This document shows, piece after piece, positions 1-10,152 of a stretch of DNA of 64,000 nt. This stretch comes from Planctomycetia bacterium (lineage in GTDB: Bacteria; Planctomycetota; Planctomycetia; Pirellulales; Thermoguttaceae): assembly GCA_030539295.1 (NCBI GenBank), contig JAUNSJ010000003.1, forward strand, positions 62,001 through 126,000, given 5' to 3'. Positions within the stretch are counted from its first letter, which is position 1, and each line of letters opens with the position of its first letter. The position numbers and the translations under genes were made by a program. The notes beneath the pieces were generated by a model. The model worked only from the letters and a program-made list of their open reading frames with translations. It made no database searches and was not told where the DNA came from.

Positions 1-2
1 TT

Positions 3-3000
3 CAGCAGGGCTGTGTTATTCCGCTGGGTAAATGGAAGGACCTTGGCCGGTGGAAGCGTCATATTTATCAAGGCGTGGCCGATACGCTGGAACGACTGTA
101 TTCTCTGGAGAAGAATCACGTTCTGGAGACAGCGTGGGAAGAGCTGGACGAGCGGGTCAGGCATGCCTTACTTTGGGGAACCGGCGACTTACATATAACG
201 TATACATGGCGTTCGGGTCCGTCGGGTCACAAGTGGGGCGGCCCCTTTGAAGGTATTGTCCCACGCATGCTCAAGCAGTATCACGAGACGGGAAGTCGTT
301 TGCAACGGGCGGCAATGGAGAAATACATGAATATTGTTCCCTGTGGCTGGTGTCACGGCCGCAGGCTGAACGATCAGGCATGTGCGTTCAAACTTGAGAC
401 GGCGTCGGACGATCCGTTTTTTGCGGGTCACAAGATCAAGTCGCTGCCGGAGTTGTGTGACCTTCCTGTCGATCGGTTGCGAGAATTTCTGTCGGAGCTT
501 GCGCTTTCGGAGAACGGTCAGCTGATCGCGTCGGAACTGCTTAAGGAGATTCAGTCGCGTATAGGTTTTTTGATTGATGTGGGTCTGAACTATCTTTCTC
601 TTGGCCGGACGTCGCCGACGCTCTCGGGAGGCGAAATGCAGCGGATTCGTCTTGCCGGTCAGATCGGCAGCTCTTTGACAGGCGTTTTGTATGTCCTGGA
701 TGAACCGTCGATTGGTTTGCATCCGCGAGACAATCAGCGTCTGATTGATACGCTGTCGCGTTTGCGTGATTTGGGCAATACGGTGATTGTCGTTGAGCAC
801 GACGAGGATACCATGCTGGCGGCGGACCGGATTGTGGACTTCGGTCCTGGCCCCGGGGTCCATGGGGGTCAGATCGTTGCCGACGGGCCGGTCAGTGATG
901 TGCTGGCGAGTAAGGACGCGAGTCTGACAGCGCGCTATCTGCTGGGCGAGGAACGTATCGAAACACCGTCGATGCGGCGCCCGGTTGGCGCGAAGAAACT
1001 CATTGTGCGCGGTGCATGTCACAATAATCTGAAAAATATCGATGTAGAAATTCCGTTGGGGGGAATCGTCTGCGTAACCGGTGTAAGTGGCTCGGGGAAA
1101 AGTTCTCTGGTCAATGATATACTCGTCGAGGCCTTGCGTCGCGACTTGAATCGTGGCAACGGGACCCCTGGCAAGCATCGCGCTATTGAGGGGATGGAAC
1201 ATCTCGACAAACTTATTGCCATTGACCAGACGCCTATAGGGCGCACGCCCCGGAGTAATCCTTCGACTTATATTAAGCTTTTCGACGAGATCCGCCGCTT
1301 ATTTGCCGAGCTTCCGGATTCCAAGATAAAAGGATTTTCGCCTGGCCGCTTCAGTTTTAATGTGCCTGGCGGTCGATGTGAAGCCTGTGAAGGTAACGGT
1401 GCGCAGAAGAAGGAGATGGATTTCCTCGCCGATCTTTGGGTGACCTGTCCCGTTTGCGAAGGGAAGCGGTTTAATAAAGACACGCTTTCCGTGCGATTTA
1501 AAGGGTGCTCCATCGATCAGATTCTGGAGATGGACGTTGAGTCGGCCATGAAACTGTTCGAAAATATCCCAAAAATTTTGCATCCGCTAAAAACGCTCTA
1601 TGATGTAGGCCTGGGCTATATGAAACTTGGGCAGCCGTCGCCGACATTGTCAGGGGGGGAAGCGCAGCGAATCAAACTGGCCCGCGAACTGGTCAAGAAG
1701 AGTACAGGCAAGACGCTGTACTTGCTCGATGAGCCGACGACGGGACTTCATTTCGCCGATATCAAACTGCTTTTGGACGTACTGAAGCGGTTTGCCGACG
1801 CGGGTAATACCGTCCTGATTGTGGAGCATAATCTGGACGTTGTAAAGACGGCGGACTGGGTCATTGACCTTGGCCCGGAAGGAGGCGAGGCAGGCGGCGA
1901 ACTCATTGTGGCCGGTACTCCAGAGGAGGTTGCCCGATGCAAGGCCTCTCATACGGGGCGGTCGCTTGCGGAGTTTTTCAAGCGGGAAAAAATGTCGCCC
2001 GCGAAACGCCGGCAGCAGGTCAAGGCGCACGAACGGGATCAGGCGAATCGCAATCCGGTACGTGCCTCGTGGCAGGAAGAAGGGAAAATTATTGCGCGCG
2101 ATGTGTGTGAGCATAATTTGCAAAATGTATCCGTAGCAATAGACCGCAATGCAATGACCGTTTGTACCGGTCCGTCGGGGAGTGGTAAATCGTCCCTTGC
2201 CATGGATACCATCTTTGCGGAAGGTCAGCGTCGGTATGTGGAAAGTCTGTCGAGTTATGCGCGACAGTTTTTGGGGCAGATGGCCAAGCCGAAAGTGGGT
2301 CAGATTCTCGGGATCTCGCCGGCTATTGCAATTGAGCAGAAAGCGGCCGGGCATTCGCCCCGCTCAACAGTCGGAACCGTAACTGAGATTCATGATTATT
2401 TGCGCGTTCTGTTTGCCCGTTTGGGAACGATGTACTGCCCCGAATGCGATATCCCGGTAGGTACGCAATCGACGGACGAGATGATTGCCCGGATTATGCT
2501 GCTGCCGCCGAATTCGCGAGTGCTTCTTACAGCTCCGGTCAAGCCTGAAACGCCGACTGATTTTGACCGTTTGGGTGAATCGCTCCTGTCGCAAGGCTAT
2601 CTCCGCATTCGAATCGACGGCGAGACGTGTCGCGTGGAGGATATGCCGAAACTTGACCGGCGTCGTCGTCACGACCTGGAAGTCGTTATAGATCGCGTGA
2701 ATCTGGACGTTGAGCGAGATTCGCGACTTCGCGCTCGTATTGCCGGGAGCGTGGAAGCGGCGCTGTCGCAGGGGCATGGCGTGCTGCATGTGGTCCACAT
2801 AGACGAAACGGTCTCGGAGCCTCAGTGGCGTTACGAGGTCTATAGTCGACATTATTCGTGCGAGAAGTGCGGTCGAGGTTTTGAACCGCTCACGCCGCAT
2901 CATTTTTCGTTCAATAGTCCTCTTGGCTGGTGCCCGCACTGTGAAGGGCTAGGTACGCATCGCGGATCGCGGACGACAAGTGCGTTGCGTGACCCGAAGC

Positions 3001-4223
3001 TGACGCTGGCACAGGGTGTCATGGAGACCTGGCCGCAAACGGAGGTCATTTATCGTGCCCTGCTGAACGCGTTCTGCCGTCAGAGCGGTGTGCCCAAAGA
3101 TTTACCGTTTGAGCAGATGGACGCGCGCTTCCGTCGTATGATCTTTCACGGGACCGGCGATCGCTGGTTTTCACTTACGCGTGAGGACATGGTCGCGGCG
3201 TCGTCCGGGAAGGCGTCTCCCGAAAAGAGGAGTTCCGATTTGACTGGCGAGCGGGCGCGAAATGATTCGTTGCTCGAATTTCAGTTTAAAGGTCTTTATC
3301 CGGCCATGGATGAAGCGGCGCGACTTTCTCCCTCGTATCGCGGTCGCCTTGAATTTCAGACGGAAGAGGTCGAATGCTCCGTCTGCTTTGGTTCGCGACT
3401 GCGCGATGACGTGTCCGCGGTACGATTCCACAACGAAACGATCGACCAGCTGTGCCGCAAGCCGTTGAATGAACTTTTGAATTTTTTCCGTTGCCTGACG
3501 TTGTCGGAACTGGAGCGGGCTGTGGCAGGAGATTTAATCGAGGAGATAACGAAGCGTCTCGGTTTTTTGGTCGACGTTGGCCTCGACTATCTTACGCTCT
3601 CGAGGCCGGCGCCAACGCTGTCCGGTGGGGAATCGCAGCGTATTCGACTGGCCGCCCAGATCGGAAGTGGGCTTACGGGAGTGCTCTATGTCCTTGACGA
3701 ACCGACGATTGGTTTGCATCCGCGAGATAACCGCCGCTTGATTCAGGCCTTGCAGAAATTGCGGGATCTGGGCAATACCCTTCTCGTCGTGGAGCACGAT
3801 CGTGACGTAATAGAAAATAGTGACAAAATAATAGATTTTGGTCCGCGTGCGGGCACAGAAGGCGGGCTGATCGTTGCCTCGGGTACCCCGGAGGAAGTTG
3901 CCGCGACCCCGACATCGGTGACAGGTCCGTATCTTTGCGGGACGAAGGCCATACCCATTCCGCGTAATCGGCGCATCCACGCAGTAACGGAGTTCGCGAC
4001 TCAACAGAGTATGAAGCAAACGACGACCGAGGCTCGTAAAACGGCAAGAAGTGCAAAAAGTGCAATTAAGAAAACTTCTGGAGCGCGAACAGCGGTCAAG
4101 CGGGTAACCGGGAAACAGGCGGTAAAAGAGCGCCCGGCGGAAAAGACGAAATCCAGAACGGCCGTAGCGGAAAAAGCAGCAGTCGCACAACGCAAAACGA
4201 GCGCCAGGAAAGGACGTTCATGA
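3..4223 (+). CDS. uvrA: Tandem (double-length) excinuclease UvrA, first polypeptide; 5' end lies outside the window
   Basis: DNA damage-recognition ATPase of UvrABC nucleotide-excision repair. The frame is open from the window edge, so the N-terminal few hundred residues are missing. About 1406 codons are visible. In order they encode the end of the N-terminal half of UvrA module 1 (LSGGE and LDEPSIGLH near nt 620-720), its C-terminal half (Walker [10 protein letters not shown] near nt 1080, a CxxC...CxxC zinc module near nt 1376-1460, LDEPTTGLH near nt 1730), then the N-terminal half of module 2 (Walker [10 protein letters not shown] near nt 2170, zinc module near nt 2860-2945, LDEPTIGLH near nt 3700). 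It ends in a 70-residue Lys/Ala/Arg/Thr-rich tail (nt 4011-4220). The C-terminal half of module 2 is in the next gene, which overlaps by ATGA. Double UvrA is known in Planctomycetes and chlamydiae; the split inside module 2 is the odd point. Confidence 0.93.
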   Translation, partial: QQGCVIPLGKWKDLGRWKRHIYQGVADTLERLYSLEKNHVLETAWEELDERVRHALLWGTGDLHITYTWRSGPSGHKWGGPFEGIVPRMLKQYHETGSRLQRAAMEKYMNIVPCGWCHGRRLNDQACAFKLETASDDPFFAGHKIKSLPELCDLPVDRLREFLSELALSENGQLIASELLKEIQSRIGFLIDVGLNYLSLGRTSPTLSGGEMQRIRLAGQIGSSLTGVLYVLDEPSIGLHPRDNQRLIDTLSRLRDLGNTVIVVEHDEDTMLAADRIVDFGPGPGVHGGQIVADGPVSDVLASKDASLTARYLLGEERIETPSMRRPVGAKKLIVRGACHNNLKNIDVEIPLGGIVCVTGVSGSGKSSLVNDILVEALRRDLNRGNGTPGKHRAIEGMEHLDKLIAIDQTPIGRTPRSNPSTYIKLFDEIRRLFAELPDSKIKGFSPGRFSFNVPGGRCEACEGNGAQKKEMDFLADLWVTCPVCEGKRFNKDTLSVRFKGCSIDQILEMDVESAMKLFENIPKILHPLKTLYDVGLGYMKLGQPSPTLSGGEAQRIKLARELVKKSTGKTLYLLDEPTTGLHFADIKLLLDVLKRFADAGNTVLIVEHNLDVVKTADWVIDLGPEGGEAGGELIVAGTPEEVARCKASHTGRSLAEFFKREKMSPAKRRQQVKAHERDQANRNPVRASWQEEGKIIARDVCEHNLQNVSVAIDRNAMTVCTGPSGSGKSSLAMDTIFAEGQRRYVESLSSYARQFLGQMAKPKVGQILGISPAIAIEQKAAGHSPRSTVGTVTEIHDYLRVLFARLGTMYCPECDIPVGTQSTDEMIARIMLLPPNSRVLLTAPVKPETPTDFDRLGESLLSQGYLRIRIDGETCRVEDMPKLDRRRRHDLEVVIDRVNLDVERDSRLRARIAGSVEAALSQGHGVLHVVHIDETVSEPQWRYEVYSRHYSCEKCGRGFEPLTPHHFSFNSPLGWCPHCEGLGTHRGSRTTSALRDPKLTLAQGVMETWPQTEVIYRALLNAFCRQSGVPKDLPFEQMDARFRRMIFHGTGDRWFSLTREDMVAASSGKASPEKRSSDLTGERARNDSLLEFQFKGLYPAMDEAARLSPSYRGRLEFQTEEVECSVCFGSRLRDDVSAVRFHNETIDQLCRKPLNELLNFFRCLTLSELERAVAGDLIEEITKRLGFLVDVGLDYLTLSRPAPTLSGGESQRIRLAAQIGSGLTGVLYVLDEPTIGLHPRDNRRLIQALQKLRDLGNTLLVVEHDRDVIENSDKIIDFGPRAGTEGGLIVASGTPEEVAATPTSVTGPYLCGTKAIPIPRNRRIHAVTEFATQQSMKQTTTEARKTARSAKSAIKKTSGARTAVKRVTGKQAVKERPAEKTKSRTAVAEKAAVAQRKTSARKGRS

Positions 4224-6370
4224 CCATGGCCAGGCAAAATACCGATCAGACTTTTTCGCTGGACAAGCTGCCCGACTGGAGCTGCGGGTGGCTTAACGTG
4301 TTCGGAGCGCGGCATAATAATTTGAAAGCGATTGACGTTGCGTTTCCCCTTTCGGCGTTTACCGCGGTTACGGGTGTCTCCGGGTCCGGCAAGAGTTCGC
4401 TCGTGGAAGATGTGCTCTATCGGGCGCTGGCAAAACAGTTGCATCGTGCACAAACGGAGCCTGGTCTGCATGACCGCATTGTGGGTCTTGAGCAAATCAA
4501 TAAGGTGATAGAGGTTGATCAGAAGCCGATCGGTCTGACGCCGACTTCGAATCCTGCTACATATACAGGCGTTTTTGACCTGATTCGCCAACTATTTGCG
4601 AAATTACCCGATTCCAAATTGCGCGGTTACACGCCGCGACGTTTCAGTTTCAATGCCCCTGGGGGACGCTGTGAGAAATGTCAAGGAGCTGGTCAGCTCA
4701 ATATAGAAATGCATTTTTTGGCCGACGTTTGGATAACGTGCGACGAATGTGGCGGCCTTCGCTATGAACCGCAAACGTTGGAAATTCGATATCGTGGTAA
4801 ATCTATTGCCGATGTCCTCAATATGTCGTGTAAGGACGCGCTGACGCTGTTCGCAAATGTCCCGGGAATTGCCCGTATTTTACGTACTCTGTGCGACGTT
4901 GGTCTCGATTATATTGCCTTGGGGCAGTCGGCGACCACGCTCTCAGGCGGGGAAGCGCAGCGTGTTAAACTTGCGACGGAACTGTCGCGTCCGGATACGG
5001 GGCGGACACTGTATATTTTGGATGAGCCAACCACGGGCCTTCATTTTGAAGATTTAAAAAAATTGTTGGATGTTCTTCAGCGACTGGTTGACCTTGGCAA
5101 TACCGTCGTCGTAATTGAGCACAATCCGGACCTGATAAAATCCGTGGACTGGGTTGTGGAGTTGGGGCCGGAAGCGGGTCTGGCCGGTGGGTATCTGGTA
5201 TTTCAGGGGACGCCGGAACAGTTAATCGATTACGAAGTGCGGCGGGAAGCTCTGCCGGCGCGTCAACAGGGGACACTGCCGATAAGTCACACGGCCCTGG
5301 CACTGCGTCCGATTCTGGAATCGGGTCATTATGAAGATCGTCCTTTGTTCGACGCGAAGCACTACGCGGAAGAATTGCGACGGTCGATTGAGCAGCCGGA
5401 CCTGCCGGACAATGCCCTTAGCGGTGAAGATTCGCAGATGCCCTGGGAGAGTAACGGGCGACTGTGGCACACACGGAATCGCCTTTCGCGGTCGGGTGCC
5501 CCGTGTCAGTGGGACGGACGCATTCTGGAAGAAGTTGTGGACCGCATTGCGTCGAGCGAAGGTTTTTCAGAAATCGACTGGAACAATCGTACGATCGTTG
5601 AGATTCGAGCGTCCCGAAAGTCGCTCGGCTGGTTCCTTCATGCGATAACCGGTGAAGAATGGCTCTTGAAGTTAAAGTTTCGCGTACCGAAGAACACATT
5701 TCGAAAGGAACTTTTGATTCAGCAGTTGAACTTGCGTCCGCTGAACGAGATGGATGATATTCCGCTTTACGGAACGCAGCCGCGTGTCAAAGTTGAGACA
5801 ACCGGACTGTGGCAGGAAGTGGAATTAAAGATATGCAAATATGAAGAGGCGGATCGTCCGGAATTCCGTAATTTTCTCGACCTTGCCATATCACAATTTT
5901 CGCAATTTATGGCCCGTGCAAAAGAAAAAGATGTTGACCTTACACCGTGGCGAACCCAGGGTCAGAAATGGCATTTATCGCCTGGCCACTGCTATGGCGG
6001 GAGTAGTAAGGCGCAGTGGCCTCTGGAACTGTTGGAAAAACTTTTTAACTTGCTCGATGAAGTTTTTCCCGAGGCAGTTGCGAATTGGTCAAATAAAGTC
6101 CTTGTTCCCTATACTCTTGAAAAAGGAAAGCGAACCTTGTTTCAGGTTTATACCAAGAATTGTGAATTTGTTTGCTTGCAGTTGAATGTGGCGAAGAACG
6201 CGGTGCCGCTCGGACGCATCCTGGCGCTGGGCCGGGACGCGGAGGTGGACGGGAGTCACGCGGACAGTGACGCGGTCTACTTGCGGTTTTCCGAATGGGC
6301 GCATTTCGACGTTGCGGCATTAAAGACCTTTTTGCGTGAAATTCGAGAGCAGATTCTGCGCGAGCTGTAG
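4220..6370 (+). CDS. uvrA: UvrA second polypeptide: C-terminal half of module 2 plus an unrecognised C-terminal extension
   Basis: 716 residues. Residues about 20-335 are a complete C-terminal half of UvrA: Walker [10 protein letters not shown], the [13 protein letters not shown] segment, a zinc module CEKC...[12 protein letters not shown] signature and [12 protein letters not shown]alker B. It supplies the half missing from module 2 of the upstream gene. The start ATG overlaps the upstream TGA (ATGA), so translation is probably coupled and the two products should be made in similar amounts and assemble. Residues about 345-716 belong to no family I recognise; they are rich in Trp and charged residues and carry no visible zinc or Walker motif. 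A frameshifted single gene is the alternative, but the tidy overlap and the linker-like end of the first polypeptide argue for a real gene boundary. Confidence 0.9.
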   Translation: MTMARQNTDQTFSLDKLPDWSCGWLNVFGARHNNLKAIDVAFPLSAFTAVTGVSGSGKSSLVEDVLYRALAKQLHRAQTEPGLHDRIVGLEQINKVIEVDQKPIGLTPTSNPATYTGVFDLIRQLFAKLPDSKLRGYTPRRFSFNAPGGRCEKCQGAGQLNIEMHFLADVWITCDECGGLRYEPQTLEIRYRGKSIADVLNMSCKDALTLFANVPGIARILRTLCDVGLDYIALGQSATTLSGGEAQRVKLATELSRPDTGRTLYILDEPTTGLHFEDLKKLLDVLQRLVDLGNTVVVIEHNPDLIKSVDWVVELGPEAGLAGGYLVFQGTPEQLIDYEVRREALPARQQGTLPISHTALALRPILESGHYEDRPLFDAKHYAEELRRSIEQPDLPDNALSGEDSQMPWESNGRLWHTRNRLSRSGAPCQWDGRILEEVVDRIASSEGFSEIDWNNRTIVEIRASRKSLGWFLHAITGEEWLLKLKFRVPKNTFRKELLIQQLNLRPLNEMDDIPLYGTQPRVKVETTGLWQEVELKICKYEEADRPEFRNFLDLAISQFSQFMARAKEKDVDLTPWRTQGQKWHLSPGHCYGGSSKAQWPLELLEKLFNLLDEVFPEAVANWSNKVLVPYTLEKGKRTLFQVYTKNCEFVCLQLNVAKNAVPLGRILALGRDAEVDGSHADSDAVYLRFSEWAHFDVAALKTFLREIREQILREL

Positions 6371-6419
6371 ACGCGAAGGAAATAAGCTACATTAAGCGTA
6401 AAATTCTGTTTTATATGGA

Positions 6420-7430
6420 TTATTTAGCCGGTTGCAGTGTGATTTTCCCCTGGCTGCGCGTTGCAACAATACCGCCTGGGAACTCACTGCGTGCCGGACC
6501 GTTTCCGCGTGCCATAAGCTCAAGTCGTTCCCACTGCCCAGCGCCCATTTCGCGTCGCGGCCAGGAATTCTCTTGCCAGATTCTTCGAAAGAATTCACGC
6601 ACGATAAAAGGAGATTCTGCGCTAAGTACGTTCAGTTCTACAATTGTCGACTCCCCCGAATGAGCTGTTCCCGCGGCCAGCATACGGTCGAGATCGCGTG
6701 CGGCCCAAGTTTCCATATCGCGGGAAGTTTGGGCCAGGCGTAAAATGGATTCCGTCCAGTGCCCCGGGAAAAGATGATCAAGAACAGGGACCAAGGTGTG
6801 TCGAATCCGGTTGCGAGTGTAATCCAAGGTGGCATTGGAGGAATCTTCACGCCAGTCCAGTTTGTGTGCGGTTAAATACTCTTCAATTTTGTGACGATCG
6901 CAGTTTAGAAGAGGTCGTGCCAGCGTCAGTGCGTCATTAAGGGGACGAATTTTTGCCATGCCGGCAAGCCCGCCCGGACCGGTCCCGCGAAAGAGCCGAT
7001 GAAGTATGGTCTCCAGTTGGTCATCTTGTGTGTGAGCGGTCATAATATAGCGGGCGCCGAATTGAGTTGCCACGCTGCGTAAGGCGCTGTATCGCAACTC
7101 ACGGTATGCGGCTTCCCGACTGCCGAGCCGGACGGCTTCCCGTTCAACCTCATTCGCATTGAGAGATTTAATCACACACGGAATCGCTAAAGAATTTGCA
7201 CTTTTGTGAACGAACGCGGCATCGTCTTCAGATTCCTTTCCGCGTAAACCGTGATTAACGTGACCGACAATGAGGTACTTGGAGAAATTCAACCGATGGG
7301 CAACAGCAGCGACTGAATGCAGCAGTGCCATACTGTCAGCCCCTCCGGAGACGGCTAAACAGAGTCGATGTTCGCGCCATCGTTCCGCAGGCCAGAATAA
7401 TTCCACGTGTCGTTCCAGGTCGAATGTCAT
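6420..7430 (-). CDS. tilS: tRNA(Ile)-lysidine synthase
   Basis: TilS attaches lysine to C34 of the tRNA-Ile CAU anticodon using ATP, switching its specificity from AUG to AUA; it is normally essential. The 336-residue protein starts MTFDLERHVE and has the N-type PP-loop SGGADS at residues 28-33. The HVNHGLRG segment and the TAHTQDDQLETILHRLFRGTG block are also typical of TilS. The C-terminal part is short compared with the E. coli enzyme, closer to the compact versions in other phyla. It is followed on the same strand, 33 bases upstream, by the SurA-like gene. No duplicate is seen in the window. Confidence 0.93.
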   Translation of the reverse strand: MTFDLERHVELFWPAERWREHRLCLAVSGGADSMALLHSVAAVAHRLNFSKYLIVGHVNHGLRGKESEDDAAFVHKSANSLAIPCVIKSLNANEVEREAVRLGSREAAYRELRYSALRSVATQFGARYIMTAHTQDDQLETILHRLFRGTGPGGLAGMAKIRPLNDALTLARPLLNCDRHKIEEYLTAHKLDWREDSSNATLDYTRNRIRHTLVPVLDHLFPGHWTESILRLAQTSRDMETWAARDLDRMLAAGTAHSGESTIVELNVLSAESPFIVREFFRRIWQENSWPRREMGAGQWERLELMARGNGPARSEFPGGIVATRSQGKITLQPAK

Positions 7431-7463
7431 ACTTGTGCACCGTTGCCTGTTGATGGGTCGCAG

Positions 7464-8741
7464 TTAAAAGAGGTCACGACCTGTTACCGACTGATCTTCC
7501 TGCGATTGAGCCTCACGCCGCATGCGCCGTTCGTCATTGGAAATGTTATACAGTTCGATCGTAAATCGCTTACTCAAGGCTTCTTCATATTGTTGGGTAA
7601 GCGATTCGCGTCGGTCGGCCATAAGTTTTTCTCGTACACTTTCCTGAACTTCGGTAAACGGTTTCCACGATTCCTCTTCCCGTTCCAGAATTCGGACAAT
7701 CATGAACTGATTATTATCTTCGAGAACGCGACTGAGTCGTCCGGGTGGCAGTTCGGTGCTGAAGAGAGCCTCTTCTATTTTTTTGGATTGCAAGGCATCC
7801 CGTTTCGTCCAGTCATGGACGCCCCCATCTTTTGCGAAAAAGTCTTCGGACAGTTCGTGAGCGACGGCGGCAAAGGCCTGTTCCTGACTCCTACTGTCAT
7901 TATTTTGCAAGACGAGGTTACCCATTTTACAAATTTGTGCATAGGCTTCCTGTCGAGTTGCATGATTTGCAATTTTTACGGTCATTCCCTGCCAGCGAAC
8001 GCGTTCCGGGATATAATACGCATCCTTGTTCGCTTCGTAATAGCGACGTAATTCGACAACAGTCGGCTCATATCGGTCGGCACCGAGATTGAATTCGAGC
8101 CAGCTGGAACCGAGTGTTTCGTGCAGAAAGATTTGTTTTTCCTGTTCCAGGGTACTCTGAATTTCATTTTTGAAGTAGTCTTCCAGATCTTTGCGAGTTT
8201 CGACTTTGAACTGCTTCATAAGTTCGGGAATATACTCCCGCTCAAAGGTATCGGCGAGTTTTTCGTTCTGCTCTTTGACCTGCTCTTTGGGCCGACTCAC
8301 GACGAAATCGTTATAGAAGAGGATTTTTTTAATATAATTATCGAGGACGTCGGAAAATAATTTTGGATTGCTTAAAAATTCCTTTTGTATTTGTTCACGA
8401 AGAGCGTCGCCTGCCACAGCACGCTGTTCTTCCGGCATCTCCATTAACTGTTGTTGCCAGGTTAAATACGCGTGCTTCTTGAGCTGATGGATAATATCGC
8501 GCTTAAGTATGGCCGTACTGCCAACGCGACCGACGGTTTCGGCGCCCTCGTAAAACATCTTCGTGGCTACAAGCGGTCCCGTGTAGCGCACGTCGCCTGC
8601 CTTTTGATGGACCGACTCCTGGCACCAGCCCGGCATACATAACGCGTCTAGTGAGCCGCACACTATAAGTGCCGCTACAATCGTTCCCTGAACGGTCAAA
8701 TGTACCTTTCGTATGGACTGCATTTTCTCTTGCTTCTTCAC
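7464..8741 (-). CDS. SurA/PrsA-like parvulin-type peptidyl-prolyl isomerase, exported
   Basis: A 425-residue protein with an N-terminal signal peptide (hydrophobic run about residues 15-38). A SurA-like chaperone helix region follows, then a rotamase domain around residues 230-345. The rotamase part includes DFFAKDGGVHDW and the SxxLPPGRLSRVL...NQFMIVRILEREE stretch seen in parvulins. It probably assists folding of periplasmic or outer-membrane proteins, consistent with an LptD-type protein encoded elsewhere in the window. The start is uncertain: GTG at 8741 has a GGA-type Shine-Dalgarno-like sequence; ATG at 8723 would also keep the signal peptide. It lies directly upstream of tilS on the same strand and is divergent from the RmlD-like gene. 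Confidence 0.8.
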   Translation of the reverse strand: MKKQEKMQSIRKVHLTVQGTIVAALIVCGSLDALCMPGWCQESVHQKAGDVRYTGPLVATKMFYEGAETVGRVGSTAILKRDIIHQLKKHAYLTWQQQLMEMPEEQRAVAGDALREQIQKEFLSNPKLFSDVLDNYIKKILFYNDFVVSRPKEQVKEQNEKLADTFEREYIPELMKQFKVETRKDLEDYFKNEIQSTLEQEKQIFLHETLGSSWLEFNLGADRYEPTVVELRRYYEANKDAYYIPERVRWQGMTVKIANHATRQEAYAQICKMGNLVLQNNDSRSQEQAFAAVAHELSEDFFAKDGGVHDWTKRDALQSKKIEEALFSTELPPGRLSRVLEDNNQFMIVRILEREEESWKPFTEVQESVREKLMADRRESLTQQYEEALSKRFTIELYNISNDERRMRREAQSQEDQSVTGRDLF

Positions 8742-8893
8742 TATTTATCCGGTTCCTCGTCACGAAACGCCCTTTACAGGCGGCCCTCTTGCTTTATAAT
8801 AGGATTTTCCGCCGGAACGGAAACGCCATAATTATAAGGTTTCAAGGTTCCTGGTACAAGATCATTTTGCATGTTTTTACGGTTTTTTCCATA

Positions 8894-9940
8894 ATGGCCC
8901 AACATCCCTGTTTTTCCCGCCTGGTCGAAAAGAGTCGCGATCAGAGTAACGACCCGTTGCCGACTCCCGCGCCGCACATTCCCCTCCCTCTTTTAATTAC
9001 AGGCATCACAGGAGTTGCGGGATATAATGCCTTGGCCTGGTTCCAGTCGCGATTCGGCGACCAGGTCTGGGGACTCCTACCGCCCGGCACACTCGACTTT
9101 AATGCGCCCAATACGATTATGTGCAGCGCGGAATCCTATCCGGAGCTCCACGCCCTGTTTGAGAAGATTCACTTCGCCTCGATCCTCGATTGCGCCGGAA
9201 ATTGTGCCCTAAAGGCATGTCAGCTCGACCCGAAGATTGCCTGGTCCTTAAATGTGGAGATAATAAGTAATTTAGCGAAGATTTCAAAGCGATATTCCGC
9301 GCGACTCGTGCACTTCTCGGTGGATATGGTTTATGGGGGCCGGCCAGGCGGGAATTACCGTGAGGAGGAGCCGCCTTGCCCGGTAAACGTTTATGGGCAG
9401 ACCATGGCCGAAGGCGAGAAGGTGGTCGCGGAAGAAGACCCCTTTGCGGTAACGCTGCGTATCTCCATGCCGATGGGTCCAAGTTTTAACGGTCACGCCG
9501 GCGCCATTGACTGGATCGCGTCCCGATTTCGCAAGGGCCGCTATGCGACACTCTATTATGACGAGGTGCGAACGCCGACGTATACTGATTGTCTGTCACG
9601 AGTTGCGCACGCGTTCTTATCAAACGAATATCATGGTCTATTGAACGCCGGGGGGGTGCGTCCGGTTTCGCTTTACGAGATGGCGCAGATCATCAATCGG
9701 GCCGGTGGTTTTTCGTCGGAGTTACTTTTCGGACTCATGAAAGAGGAGTCGTGCCCGGTACCGCCCCGGGTGAGTAACTGCACACTGGACTCATCACGTA
9801 TTGCGCAAGTCTTGGGCTACGAACCTTTTGTGCCGTGGCCGCGTGAAGAATCACTGGTTCCGGACGATCGAACGTGGCATGCACGTCGTCTTCCGGGAGA
9901 GTTGGGGTCGGTAGCCGAGATGTACCGGCGTCTAACCTGA
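8894..9940 (+). CDS. RmlD-like sugar-nucleotide reductase / NAD-dependent epimerase family protein
   Basis: 348 residues in the short-chain dehydrogenase fold resembling dTDP-4-dehydrorhamnose reductase (RmlD). The N-terminal Rossmann motif is GITGVAGYNA, followed by DCAGNCALKAC, HFSVDMVYGG and the PVNVYGQTMAEGE block. The start was set at ATG 8894 because the open frame upstream overlaps the divergent SurA-like gene and lacks homology. The usual catalytic YxxxK of this family reads YGQTM here, so the lysine is replaced by methionine. It may therefore not be a standard reductase; a role in nucleotide-sugar or methionine-adenosyltransferase-like regulation is only a guess. No other dTDP-rhamnose genes are in the window. 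Confidence 0.75.
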   Translation: MAQHPCFSRLVEKSRDQSNDPLPTPAPHIPLPLLITGITGVAGYNALAWFQSRFGDQVWGLLPPGTLDFNAPNTIMCSAESYPELHALFEKIHFASILDCAGNCALKACQLDPKIAWSLNVEIISNLAKISKRYSARLVHFSVDMVYGGRPGGNYREEEPPCPVNVYGQTMAEGEKVVAEEDPFAVTLRISMPMGPSFNGHAGAIDWIASRFRKGRYATLYYDEVRTPTYTDCLSRVAHAFLSNEYHGLLNAGGVRPVSLYEMAQIINRAGGFSSELLFGLMKEESCPVPPRVSNCTLDSSRIAQVLGYEPFVPWPREESLVPDDRTWHARRLPGELGSVAEMYRRLT

Positions 9941-10001
9941 GCGAGTCAGCGGTTTTTTTTGCTGTAATTACAAGAAACCCCGAAAATACCTATCTTTCCA
10001 C

Positions 10002-10030
10002 TTGACAGAAAGTTTTAAAAAAGCTATGAT
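10002..10030 (+). promoter_or_regulatory. Consensus sigma70-type promoter for the CvpA gene
   Basis: TTGACA at 10002-10007, a 17-base spacer and TATGAT at 10025-10030, about 120 bases upstream of the CvpA start codon. Confidence 0.7.
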
Positions 10031-10152
10031 TCCACAGCGGCCCGGCAAGGGGAATCAAGCCGTGTCCACGCCGTGCCGATAAGAGATGTACCGATAAGAA
10101 AAGAGAATGGACTTGATACGCAAGACGCAACAGCGGTAAGAAAGATGGAATA

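Noticed and set aside
189..1202. 337-codon minus-strand frame opposite uvrA
   Set aside because: Shadow of the highly conserved uvrA; no family features in the translation.
1653..1659. G7 tract in uvrA as a phase-variation site
   Set aside because: In frame and encodes the invariant Ser-Gly-Gly-Glu signature of UvrA, so it is coding constraint, not a switch.
3534..4190. 218-codon minus-strand frame opposite the end of uvrA
   Set aside because: Shadow of UvrA and its Lys/Ala-rich tail; no supporting RBS or homology.
8669..8893. Extended N-terminus of the RmlD-like protein
   Set aside because: The first 75 codons overlap the divergent SurA-like gene and do not fit the Rossmann start; ATG 8894 is used.
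9650..9656. G7 tract in the RmlD-like gene
   Set aside because: In frame, encodes Gly-Gly in NAGGVRP; no alternative frame is favoured.
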